NCBI GenBank assembly: GCA_910577195.1
Contig: CAJTLP010000002.1
Location: 248,001-312,000 of the forward strand
Length of the DNA: 64,000 nt
DNA from: an uncultured Eubacterium sp.
GTDB taxonomy: Bacteria; Bacillota; Clostridia; Oscillospirales; Acutalibacteraceae
Reading direction: 5' to 3'
Each line of letters opens with the position of its first letter. The stretch's first letter is position 1. The notes beneath the pieces were generated by a model that had not been told where the DNA came from, did not search any database, and worked only from the letters and a program-made list of their open reading frames with translations. The translations under genes were made by a program, and so were the position numbers. This document shows positions 57,948-64,000 of this stretch, in pieces.

Positions 57948-58693
57948 TCTGTTACCTCTTTTACTATGGTTAGTTTTTTGATTGTTTCATTGGGGCATTT
58001 GTCCGTTATTATGCAGGCGCTGTCAATGGAACCTATACTTACAGCTGAAACCTTATTGAATTTTGACGAGTCTGCAAGAATATATGAAACAAAGCTTTTT
58101 TCAATTGCAATGCTTTTAAGCGTAGCCTCCTCAATATCAGGCGTGGTGAACCCTTGTTTTTCACTTACTCCGTTTGTTCCGATAAAGGATTTTGTAAATG
58201 AATATTTCTGGAGATTTGATGCTGCAACAAGACCGATTATTGCTTCTGTTGATTGCTTTAAAATTCCACCGAGAACAAGTGTTTTACAGCCGTTTGCAGA
58301 AAGCTCTCTTGCATGGGCAATGCCGTTCGTTACAAAGGTAGCCTTGCTTTCTTTAAGATATTTTGTCATAAGCAGTGTGGTTGTTCCTGCGTCAATAAAA
58401 ACAAAGTCGTTATCCTGAATCTGAGATGCGGCATATTGTGCAATCAGCGATTTTTTATCAATGTGCTTTTTAATTTTTTCGTTTATGCTGTCTTCCAATT
58501 TTATGAATTCCTGATTAAGAACAGTGGCTCCACCGTGTACCTTGTTGAGTTTTCCTGCATCTGCGAGTGCTGCAAGGTCTCGTCTTATTGTTGATTCACT
58601 GCTGTCAAGTAATTCAGTTAATTTGCTGACAGTAACAGAGCCCTCCTCTTTTAATATGGATAATATCTTTATGTGTCTGTCCTGAGTAAGAAT
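57944..58693 (-). CDS. fruR: DeoR-family fructose operon regulator with AUU start
   Basis: 249-aa DeoR/FruR repressor. From an ATT at 58693-58691 the frame reads LTQDRHIKILSILKEEGS, then VTVSKLTELLDSSESTIRRD, the complete HTH. The sensor domain has FIDAGTTT and FIGTNGVSEKQGF. The upstream in-frame stop is two codons before ATT and no ATG, GTG or TTG exists before the TTG at 58498, which would remove the HTH. GGTGAT is placed correctly for ATT. So AUU initiation is the best reading; a mutation or sequencing error is the alternative. First gene of the fru operon. Confidence 0.85.
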   Translation of the reverse strand: MLTQDRHIKILSILKEEGSVTVSKLTELLDSSESTIRRDLAALADAGKLNKVHGGATVLNQEFIKLEDSINEKIKKHIDKKSLIAQYAASQIQDNDFVFIDAGTTTLLMTKYLKESKATFVTNGIAHARELSANGCKTLVLGGILKQSTEAIIGLVAASNLQKYSFTKSFIGTNGVSEKQGFTTPDIEEATLKSIAIEKSFVSYILADSSKFNKVSAVSIGSIDSACIITDKCPNETIKKLTIVKEVTE

Positions 58694-58728
58694 ATATCAT
58701 CACCGCTTTCTCTGCTTTTTACAATTAA

Positions 58729-58758
58729 ATTATACCAAAATAATCCAAAAGCAGTCAA
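58729..58758 (-). promoter_or_regulatory. Promoter of the fru operon
   Basis: Minus-strand TTGACT (58753-58758), 18-base spacer, TATAAT (58729-58734). Confidence 0.7.
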
Positions 58759-58773
58759 TAACATTCAGGCATA

Positions 58774-58791
58774 TTCGGCGATATTGCCGAA
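58774..58791. promoter_or_regulatory. Palindrome upstream of the fru promoter
   Basis: TTCGGC-GATATT-GCCGAA, perfect 6-bp arms, 16 bases beyond the -35 box. Candidate site for FruR or another regulator. Confidence 0.45.
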
Positions 58792-58982
58792 AACAGCGTG
58801 TTTTTTTGTGATGATTGTTCAGAAATAAAGACCTGTATGACTGATTATGAATGATTTGTGCTTTTTAATCATTTAATCAATCATTGTATGGGGAATGGTT
58901 CTATAATTTAGTTGTCATTGTGTAATAATAGCATTCCTCTTTTTTATTATTACCTAATTAAAGGGATTAATAATAAAAACAG
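58792..58982. other. Gene-free stretch between fru operon and M23 gene
   Basis: AT-rich, without a convincing reading frame. The only structure seen is an inverted repeat GTAATAATA (58922-58930) with TATTATTAC (58945-58953) and TGATTAAA-like repeats near 58860. No function assigned. Confidence 0.4.
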
Positions 58983-59009
58983 TAAAAAAGCATCTCTCGG
59001 TGAGATGCT
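58983..59009 (-). terminator. Terminator of the M23 peptidase gene
   Basis: 8-bp stem AGCATCTC (58989-58996) with GAGATGCT (59002-59009), followed by TTTTTTACTG on the minus strand. Confidence 0.8.
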
Positions 59010-59015
59010 CTGTTA

Positions 59016-59729
59016 CTATTCACTTTTTGCCATTACATCAAGCGGATTTACATTTTTGCCGTCAATTGCGGTTTCAAAATGGAGATGACTTTCACTGCCT
59101 GCTTCAAACGGAACTGAACCGAGCGTTCCCAGTGTCTGACCGATTGTAACATAGTCGCCTTCTGATACATTTACCGTATCAAGACCGCAGTATTTTGCCA
59201 CAAGCTTTCCGCCATGATCAATTTCAACAACCTTTCCGAGCAGGTTATCCTTTTTTACGGACAGAACAAGACCGTCATTTATTGCCGAAATTTTTGCACC
59301 TGATGCACATTTAAAGTCTACCGCAGTATGAGAACGGTAATCACCCATAGTCTCATTTTTTACAAGCTCCTCACTGTAGCCGAAAATCACTGTTTCCTCA
59401 CAGGGATATTTGTAAAAGGATTTGTATGGGGTATTTGTTTCGCCTGACTGCATAGTGGCCTTTTCAGTTGATGCAGCAGTTGTTTTTGCAGCGGTTGTGC
59501 TATTATCTTCAGTGGTAGCAGCTTTTCTTGTTGTGGTATCCTTAACGGTTACTCTTTTCTGTACCTCTGTTGTCTGCGTCTGTTTAACAGTGGTTGCTTC
59601 ATTTACCAATGTATTATTTGTACTTTGAGTTGAAAAATAAACGATAAGACCCAATGCAATAATGCAAAGGCAGATTACTGAAAATAACGCTCTTAAATTT
59701 TTATTATTTGGTTTATCTTTAGTTGACAT
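59016..59729 (-). CDS. M23-family metallopeptidase, membrane-anchored (LytM/SpoIIQ-like)
   Basis: 237-aa protein with a short cytoplasmic N-terminus, one membrane helix (residues 18-38), a Thr-rich linker and a LytM domain. Zinc ligands are His and Asp in SHTAVDF and the His in SHLHFE, so the site looks complete. It would cut peptidoglycan peptides or act like SpoIIQ at the forespore septum. Start is the ATG at 59729 with TGAGGTG; the frame extends seven codons further to an ATG without SD. Single-gene unit. Confidence 0.85.
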   Translation of the reverse strand: MSTKDKPNNKNLRALFSVICLCIIALGLIVYFSTQSTNNTLVNEATTVKQTQTTEVQKRVTVKDTTTRKAATTEDNSTTAAKTTAASTEKATMQSGETNTPYKSFYKYPCEETVIFGYSEELVKNETMGDYRSHTAVDFKCASGAKISAINDGLVLSVKKDNLLGKVVEIDHGGKLVAKYCGLDTVNVSEGDYVTIGQTLGTLGSVPFEAGSESHLHFETAIDGKNVNPLDVMAKSE

Positions 59730-59800
59730 AAAATAACACCTCACAAGCATTATTGCCGCAAGGTGTTGTTTTTATACGGATTTTATGAAAAAGAAATTAT

Positions 59801-59838
59801 AAAAAATCAGCATCTGCCAATAACAGATGCTGAAAAAT
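59801..59838 (-). terminator. Terminator of gdhA
   Basis: 10-bp stem TCAGCATCTG (59807-59816) with CAGATGCTGA (59824-59833), then TTTTTTATAA on the minus strand. Confidence 0.85.
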
Positions 59839-59854
59839 TTAAAAATATAATTGA

Positions 59855-61186
59855 TTAAACGATACCCTGAGCCATCATTGCATCAGCAACCTTCATAAAG
59901 CCTGCAATATTTGCACCGATAACAAAGTTGTCTTTTTCGCAAAGCTGCTCGCAAGCATCCTTCATATGATAATAAATATTAATCATAATGCCCTTAAGCT
60001 TAGCATCAACCTCATCAAAGGTCCAGCTTGAACGGATTGAGTTCTGACCCATTTCAAGAGCAGAAGTAGCAACACCGCCTGCGTTTGATGCTTTACCCGG
60101 AATGAAGAGTACATTTTTATCAAGGAATACCTGAGTAGCCTCTGCGTCAGTCGGCATGTTTGCGCCTTCGCATACTGCATAGCAGCCTGTATCAGCAAGT
60201 CTCTCAGCCTGTGCCTTGTTGATTTCATTCTGTGTTGCACAAGGAAGAGCAACCTCACATGTTACGTTATCCCAGATCGAGCCCTCGCCGTAGGTTGCAT
60301 CAGGATGCGTTTCAAGATAAGTCTTGATTCTCTTACGCTCAACCTCTTTAATCTGCTTAACAGCCTCAACGTCAATACCGTTTTCATCAATGATATAGCC
60401 TGTTGAATCTGAGCAGGATATTACCTTAGCACCAAGCTGAGTTGCTTTTTCCATAGCATAGATAGCAACGTTACCTGAACCTGATATAGCAACTCTTGCA
60501 CCTGAAAGGTTTTTGTTGTGATCCTTAAGAAGCTCTTCAGTGATATAAACAAGACCATAGCCTGTAGCCTCAGTTCTTGCAAGAGAACCACCGAAGCTTA
60601 AGCCCTTACCTGTAAGACAGCCCTCTGAACGGTTTGTGAGCTTTTTGTACTGACCGTAAAGATAACCAACCTCACGTGCACCTGTACCGATATCACCTGC
60701 AGGTACGTCCTCATCAGCACCGATGTACTTATAAAGCTCGTTCATGAATGCCTGGCAGAAACGCATAACCTCCATATCACTCTTTCCCTTAGGGTCAAAG
60801 TCGGAGCCGCCCTTAGCACCGCCGATTGGAAGACCGGTAAGACTGTTTTTGAATATCTGCTCAAAGCCAAGAAACTTGATTATGCTGAGGTTAACACTTG
60901 GATGAAGTCTGAGACCGCCCTTGAAAGGACCGATAGCAGAGTTGAACTGTACACGGTATCCGCGATTAACGTGCACATTGCCATTATCATCAACCCAAGG
61001 AATACGGAACATAATCTGTCTTTCAGGCTCAACAAGTCTTTCCAGCAAGCCTGCTTTCTGATACTTAGGGTCATTGTCAACCACTGGAGCCAAAGACTCA
61101 AGTACCTCCTCTGCAGCCTGGATAAATTCCGGCTGATCAGGATTTTTGATTTTTAAATCATTTAAAACCTTTTGTGAATAAGTCAT
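59855..61186 (-). CDS. gdhA: Glutamate dehydrogenase (NADP-type)
   Basis: 443-aa hexameric enzyme that assimilates ammonium into 2-oxoglutarate. Conserved blocks: GYRVQFNSAIGPFKGGLRLH, the catalytic Lys in LPIGGAKGGSDFDPKGKSD, VPAGDIGTGAREVGYLYG, and the Rossmann motif AISGSGNVAIYA. Length and sequence fit the small NADP-specific class. Start is the ATG at 61186 with GGGAGGGAA upstream. Its promoter overlaps head-on with that of the cobalt/nickel transporter. Confidence 0.96.
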   Translation of the reverse strand: MTYSQKVLNDLKIKNPDQPEFIQAAEEVLESLAPVVDNDPKYQKAGLLERLVEPERQIMFRIPWVDDNGNVHVNRGYRVQFNSAIGPFKGGLRLHPSVNLSIIKFLGFEQIFKNSLTGLPIGGAKGGSDFDPKGKSDMEVMRFCQAFMNELYKYIGADEDVPAGDIGTGAREVGYLYGQYKKLTNRSEGCLTGKGLSFGGSLARTEATGYGLVYITEELLKDHNKNLSGARVAISGSGNVAIYAMEKATQLGAKVISCSDSTGYIIDENGIDVEAVKQIKEVERKRIKTYLETHPDATYGEGSIWDNVTCEVALPCATQNEINKAQAERLADTGCYAVCEGANMPTDAEATQVFLDKNVLFIPGKASNAGGVATSALEMGQNSIRSSWTFDEVDAKLKGIMINIYYHMKDACEQLCEKDNFVIGANIAGFMKVADAMMAQGIV

Positions 61187-61262
61187 AATGATTCCCTCCC
61201 AAATATTTGTAATGAACAGAAAGCAGAATTTATACATTTATTTCGTCTAAATACTGCATATA

Positions 61263-61284
61263 AAGTGTGTTGATTAACACTTTA
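61263..61284. promoter_or_regulatory. Inverted repeat downstream of the gdhA start of transcription
   Basis: AAGTGT, eight bases, ACACTT within the untranslated leader of gdhA, just past its -10 box. It may be an operator or an RNA hairpin. Confidence 0.4.
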
Positions 61285-61290
61285 AGGTGA

Positions 61291-61319
61291 ATTATAGCAA
61301 CATTGTTTTGTGTTGTCAA
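61291..61319 (-). promoter_or_regulatory. gdhA: Promoter of gdhA
   Basis: Minus-strand TTGACA (61314-61319), 17-base spacer, TATAAT (61291-61296): consensus boxes. Confidence 0.85.
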
Positions 61320-61355
61320 ATTTTTTATGTATAAATATACATTTTGCGTATACGC
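61313..61355 (+). promoter_or_regulatory. Promoter and palindromes of cbiMQO
   Basis: TTGTCA (61313-61318), 17-base spacer, TATACA (61336-61341). The -10 box is within ATGTATA-AA-TATACAT (61327-61342), and a second palindrome GCGTATACGC lies at 61346-61355. These may be metal-responsive operators. The -35 box shares five bases with that of gdhA on the other strand. Confidence 0.55.
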
Positions 61356-61438
61356 GCTGAAAATATCCCCCCACCCGGCTTGTACTGCAATCTTTGCTTT
61401 GATAGAATATGCCTGTCAAATAAATGGAGGAACAAATT

Positions 61439-62431
61439 ATGCATATACCTGAAAATTATCTCAGTCCTGCTACCTGTGCAGTAATGGCAGCAGCTGCTGT
61501 ACCTGCAATTGCAGTATCTGCAAAAAAGGTTAAGGAAAATATATCAAAGGATAAAATGCCTCTTCTTGGCGTATTCGCAGCATTTTCATTTGTTGCAATG
61601 ATGTTTAATATTCCGCTGCCGGGAGGAACAACCGGCCACGCAGTAGGGGGAACGCTGATAGCCATATTGTTAGGGCCTGAGGCAGCGTGTCTTTCAGTGG
61701 CGGTAACGCTTACCATTCAGGCACTTCTTTTCGGTGACGGCGGCATACTGTCGCTGGGTGCTAATATATTCAATATTGCGTTCATCCTTCCTTATGTTGG
61801 CTATGCTGTTTATTCACTGATTAAAAATCACAGCAAGTCAAAGGCAGGGGAATATATCGGCGCAGCAGTCGGCTCTTATATCGGAATCAATGCTGCTGCA
61901 CTTATGACTGCAATAGAATTCGGCGTTCAGCCATATTTGTTTAAAGATGCAGCAGGGCAGGCTTTGTATTGTCCTTACGGACTGAATGTTTCCATTCCGG
62001 CTATGATGGCAGGACATCTCACATTGTTCGGACTGGCAGAAGTAGTATTTACCGTCGCAGTTCTTGCATTTGTTAAGTCAACATCACCGGAGCTTGTGAA
62101 TAATCAGCCGCAGACAAAAAAAGGAAAGACTTTAATCGGTATACTTCTTGCGGTATTTGTGGCACTTACTCCGATAGGACTGCTTGCCACCGGAACTGCT
62201 TGGGGCGAATGGGGCGTAGAGGATATGGTATCCATAGCAGGCTTTACTCCCGCAGGAATGGAAAACGGTATTCTTTCCGACTTTTCAGCACTCTGCCCTG
62301 ACTATGCGATAGGCAGTCTGCCTGAATGGATAGGATATATACTATCTGCGGTAATCGGAATTGCAATTGCAGTCATCCTATTCAAGCTCATTTCATCCTT
62401 TATGAGGAATAAAGTAAACTATGCAAAGTAA
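61439..62431 (+). CDS. cbiM: Cobalt/nickel ECF transporter substrate component CbiM/NikM with N part
   Basis: 330-aa membrane protein. The N-terminus MHIPENYLSP has His2 needed for metal binding, which sets the start at 61439, behind GGAGGA. Helices include GTTGHAVGGTLIAILLGP and FGDGGILSLGANIFNIAF, typical of CbiM/NikM. The C-terminal third (LIGILLAVFVALTPIGLLA) looks like a fused CbiN/NikN part, so no separate N gene is needed. Nickel or cobalt cannot be told apart by sequence; hypAB in the same window favour nickel. Confidence 0.92.
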   Translation: MHIPENYLSPATCAVMAAAAVPAIAVSAKKVKENISKDKMPLLGVFAAFSFVAMMFNIPLPGGTTGHAVGGTLIAILLGPEAACLSVAVTLTIQALLFGDGGILSLGANIFNIAFILPYVGYAVYSLIKNHSKSKAGEYIGAAVGSYIGINAAALMTAIEFGVQPYLFKDAAGQALYCPYGLNVSIPAMMAGHLTLFGLAEVVFTVAVLAFVKSTSPELVNNQPQTKKGKTLIGILLAVFVALTPIGLLATGTAWGEWGVEDMVSIAGFTPAGMENGILSDFSALCPDYAIGSLPEWIGYILSAVIGIAIAVILFKLISSFMRNKVNYAK

Positions 62432-63233
62432 CAATATCCCTGACTGGCTGACCGGGAAGGACGATTATATTCCTGAGTCTGACAAGTCAAAATTTATTGA
62501 TAAAAGCACAAAGCAAATACTTTCTGCTTTATCACGCTTCAGAAAAAACGGATATATAGCTAAGGCGAAGAGATGCAATACAGCTCTTCGTCTTTTTGGC
62601 GTTCTGCTTGCCGTTGTATTAACTGCACTGGCAAAGAATTTTTATTTTGTATTTTTTATGCTGGCTGTAACAACGGTTTTGCTGGCAGTGTCGGACAGCC
62701 ATACAATCAAAAATGTTTTAAAGGTTCTTGTTCCTGCAGAAATCATTTCCGTTCTGATTCTTCTGCCGGGTGCACTTATGGGTAATCCCCATTCACTGAT
62801 GAGCATTACATCTAGAGTCTTTGTTTCCGTATCTCTTGTAATGCGGTTTAATCTTACCACACCGTTCAATCAGATTACGTCGGCGCTGAAGAGCTACCGT
62901 GTGCCTGATATCATTATATTTGTTTTTGATTTAACAATACAGTATATATCCATTCTCTCGCAAATATGCTTTGAAATGCTGACGGCACTTAAGGTGCGTT
63001 CAATAGGCAAAAACCCTGAAAAAAGCAAAGCAGTGTCAGGTATTCTCGGTACAACCTTTATAAAGGCTAAGGAGTGTGCACAGACTACCCAGCAGGCAAT
63101 GGAGTGTCGCGGCTTTGACGGAACATTCACGAAAAACAAAAAAAGTAAATTTTCAAAATACGACTTGACCTATCTTGCGGCATTGATTATATTAATTGGT
63201 GTATTCATTTATTTTCAGGCGGTGATACAATGA
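62421..63233 (+). CDS. cbiQ: ECF transporter T component CbiQ
   Basis: 270-aa membrane coupling protein. Four to five helices are followed by the charged coupling helices with TFIKAKECAQTTQQAMECRG, ending in the Arg-Gly motif typical of EcfT/CbiQ. It overlaps cbiM by 11 bases and cbiO by four, indicating tight co-translation. It connects CbiM to the CbiO ATPase. Confidence 0.92.
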   Translation: MQSNNIPDWLTGKDDYIPESDKSKFIDKSTKQILSALSRFRKNGYIAKAKRCNTALRLFGVLLAVVLTALAKNFYFVFFMLAVTTVLLAVSDSHTIKNVLKVLVPAEIISVLILLPGALMGNPHSLMSITSRVFVSVSLVMRFNLTTPFNQITSALKSYRVPDIIIFVFDLTIQYISILSQICFEMLTALKVRSIGKNPEKSKAVSGILGTTFIKAKECAQTTQQAMECRGFDGTFTKNKKSKFSKYDLTYLAALIILIGVFIYFQAVIQ

Positions 63234-63871
63234 TTGAACTTAAGGACATATGCTTTGCGTACGACAGTGAGCCTGTATTAAATTATTTTTCAATGTGTGT
63301 AAAAGACGGTGAAACTGTGGTTTTGCAGGGGGAAAACGGTTGCGGTAAATCGACAGTGCTTGGAATCCTCAACGGTCTTTTATTTGCTGAGAAGGGTACA
63401 TATATCTTCAGTGGTGAAGAGATAACTGAAAAGAAAATGAAATCACAGGCTTTTTCAAAAGCATTTCATAAAAAAATAGGATATGTTTTTCAGAATACGG
63501 AGCTGCAGCTCTTTTGCTCGTCCGTGCAGGAGGAGATTGCCTTCGGTCCTATGCAGATGGGATTTGATGAGCAGGAGATACAAAAAAGAGTTGACGATAT
63601 GCTGGAATTTTTAAATATCGAAAAGCTAAGGGACAGAGCACCGTATCACCTTTCCTGCGGTGAAAAGAAAAAGGTTGCCATTGCCTCAGTTTTGGCAGTC
63701 AATCCTGAGGTGCTTATACTGGATGAGCCGTTTAATTTCCTTGATAAAGCATCACGCATCTGGCTGACAGAGTTTTTGAAATCAATGAAAGCAGCAGGAA
63801 AAACAATTATTATTGTAACGCATTCGGATGAACTGGTGCAGGAGCTGGATGCACGTGTAATCCGTATGTAG
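63230..63871 (+). CDS. cbiO: ECF transporter ATPase CbiO
   Basis: 213-aa ABC ATPase. Walker A is GENGCGKST, the Q-loop FQNTELQLFCS, signature LSCGEKKK (Cys in place of the second Gly) and Walker B EVLILDEPFNFLD. It is shorter than the usual 250-280 residues, ending soon after the H-loop VTHSDE. It drives metal uptake with CbiM and CbiQ. Confidence 0.92.
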   Translation: MIELKDICFAYDSEPVLNYFSMCVKDGETVVLQGENGCGKSTVLGILNGLLFAEKGTYIFSGEEITEKKMKSQAFSKAFHKKIGYVFQNTELQLFCSSVQEEIAFGPMQMGFDEQEIQKRVDDMLEFLNIEKLRDRAPYHLSCGEKKKVAIASVLAVNPEVLILDEPFNFLDKASRIWLTEFLKSMKAAGKTIIIVTHSDELVQELDARVIRM

Positions 63872-63884
63872 GAGGTTAGTGATT

Positions 63885-64000
63885 ATGTTCAGAGAGCTAA
63901 GAAGAAAGAATCAGCTTTTATCAGAGAAAGAGTCAATTGACATTCTGAATCGGAATACATCAGGCACGCTTGCCTGCACAGGTGATAATGGCTACCCTTA
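63885..64000 (+). CDS. Pyridoxamine 5'-phosphate oxidase-family protein, N-terminal part
   Basis: Only the first 38 or so residues are inside the window: MFRELRRKNQLLSEKESIDI, then GTLACTGDNGYPY. This is the usual start of small flavin-nucleotide-binding proteins of the PNPOx-like fold (NimA/YaaA-type). SD GGAGG is eight bases from the ATG. It lies 13 bases after cbiO and could be co-transcribed. Exact activity unknown. Confidence 0.65.
   Translation, partial: MFRELRRKNQLLSEKESIDILNRNTSGTLACTGDNGYP

Noticed and set aside
61330..61438. Cobalamin riboswitch before cbiM
   Set aside because: Only about 90 bases lie between the mapped -10 box and the ATG and the conserved B12-box was not seen.
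1..64000. CRISPR arrays, tRNA or rRNA genes, prophage or complete IS elements
   Set aside because: Scanned by eye on both strands; no regularly spaced repeats, no tRNA-like GGTTCGAATCC arms with acceptor stems, and no transposase, integrase or phage structural genes were seen. Small RNAs without clear structure could have been missed.

Overview
The window looks like chromosome from an AT-rich Gram-positive gut anaerobe, most probably an Oscillospiraceae/Ruminococcus-type Firmicute. The reasons are strong SD sites of the GGAGG or GGTGAT type, sigma-A promoters (TTGACA-17-TATAAT), a class B sortase with a surface protein, a GH3 beta-glucosidase with reversed domain order as described for Ruminococcus albus and Butyrivibrio, several other plant-glycan hydrolases, NuoE/NuoF-like flavin iron-sulfur proteins and secreted LRR/cadherin-like proteins. 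No rRNA, tRNA, prophage, complete insertion sequence or CRISPR array was seen.

Layout. 0-5.6 kb (minus): start of a class B sortase, a small secreted protein with a PATG tail, and a marR operon for a heterodimeric ABC exporter with a clear double operator. 5.6-8 kb (plus): rsmA and a MATE transporter. 8-14.2 kb (minus): alpha/beta hydrolase, GH27 alpha-galactosidase, PHP phosphoesterase and the zapA-U32-maf operon. 14.2-16.7 kb: an XRE regulator gene whose start is separated from its body by a 277-bp palindromic element, plus a membrane partner. 16.7-22.7 kb: ABC-F ATPase with a hairpin leader, then rpe, two envelope proteins and mgtE. 22.8-24.8 kb: a divergent XRE/ribbon-helix-helix pair and a transglutaminase-like protein. 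25-31.4 kb: HAD phosphatase, a NuoE-NuoF-GltD/ferredoxin electron-transfer operon and hypBA. 31.4-36.2 kb: a second ribbon-helix-helix gene beside an XRE remnant, a GH13 glucosidase and three small membrane proteins. 36.2-42.4 kb (minus): Nudix, MazG-like and YlmH-like proteins, a secreted protein, and a Na/Pi symporter with a PhoB/PhoR two-component system behind a Pho-box-like promoter.

42.4-53.1 kb: a CehA-type PHP protein with partner, a PI-PLC domain protein, GH43, a LytTR regulator fused by rearrangement to a broken kinase gene and a headless LRR gene, then GH2 beta-mannosidase and GH3 beta-glucosidase in divergent orientation. 53.1-58.7 kb (minus): a full fructose PTS operon (fruR-fruK-fruA-ptsH-ptsI) whose regulator seems to start with AUU. 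58.7-64 kb: M23 peptidase, gdhA, and the divergent Co/Ni ECF transporter cbiM-cbiQ-cbiO, with a partial flavin-binding protein at the edge.

Together the genes describe a saccharolytic fermenter. Galactosides, mannosides, alpha- and beta-glucosides and arabinoxylan pieces are hydrolysed, and fructose enters by PTS. Reducing equivalents are handled by a flavin-based oxidoreductase, ammonium is assimilated by GDH, and nickel or cobalt is imported, possibly for enzymes served by HypAB. The most unusual points are the palindromic element inside the xre gene, the duplicated XRE/RHH module, the AUU start of fruR, the kinase/LRR junction and a 46-nt repeat found at two distant sites.
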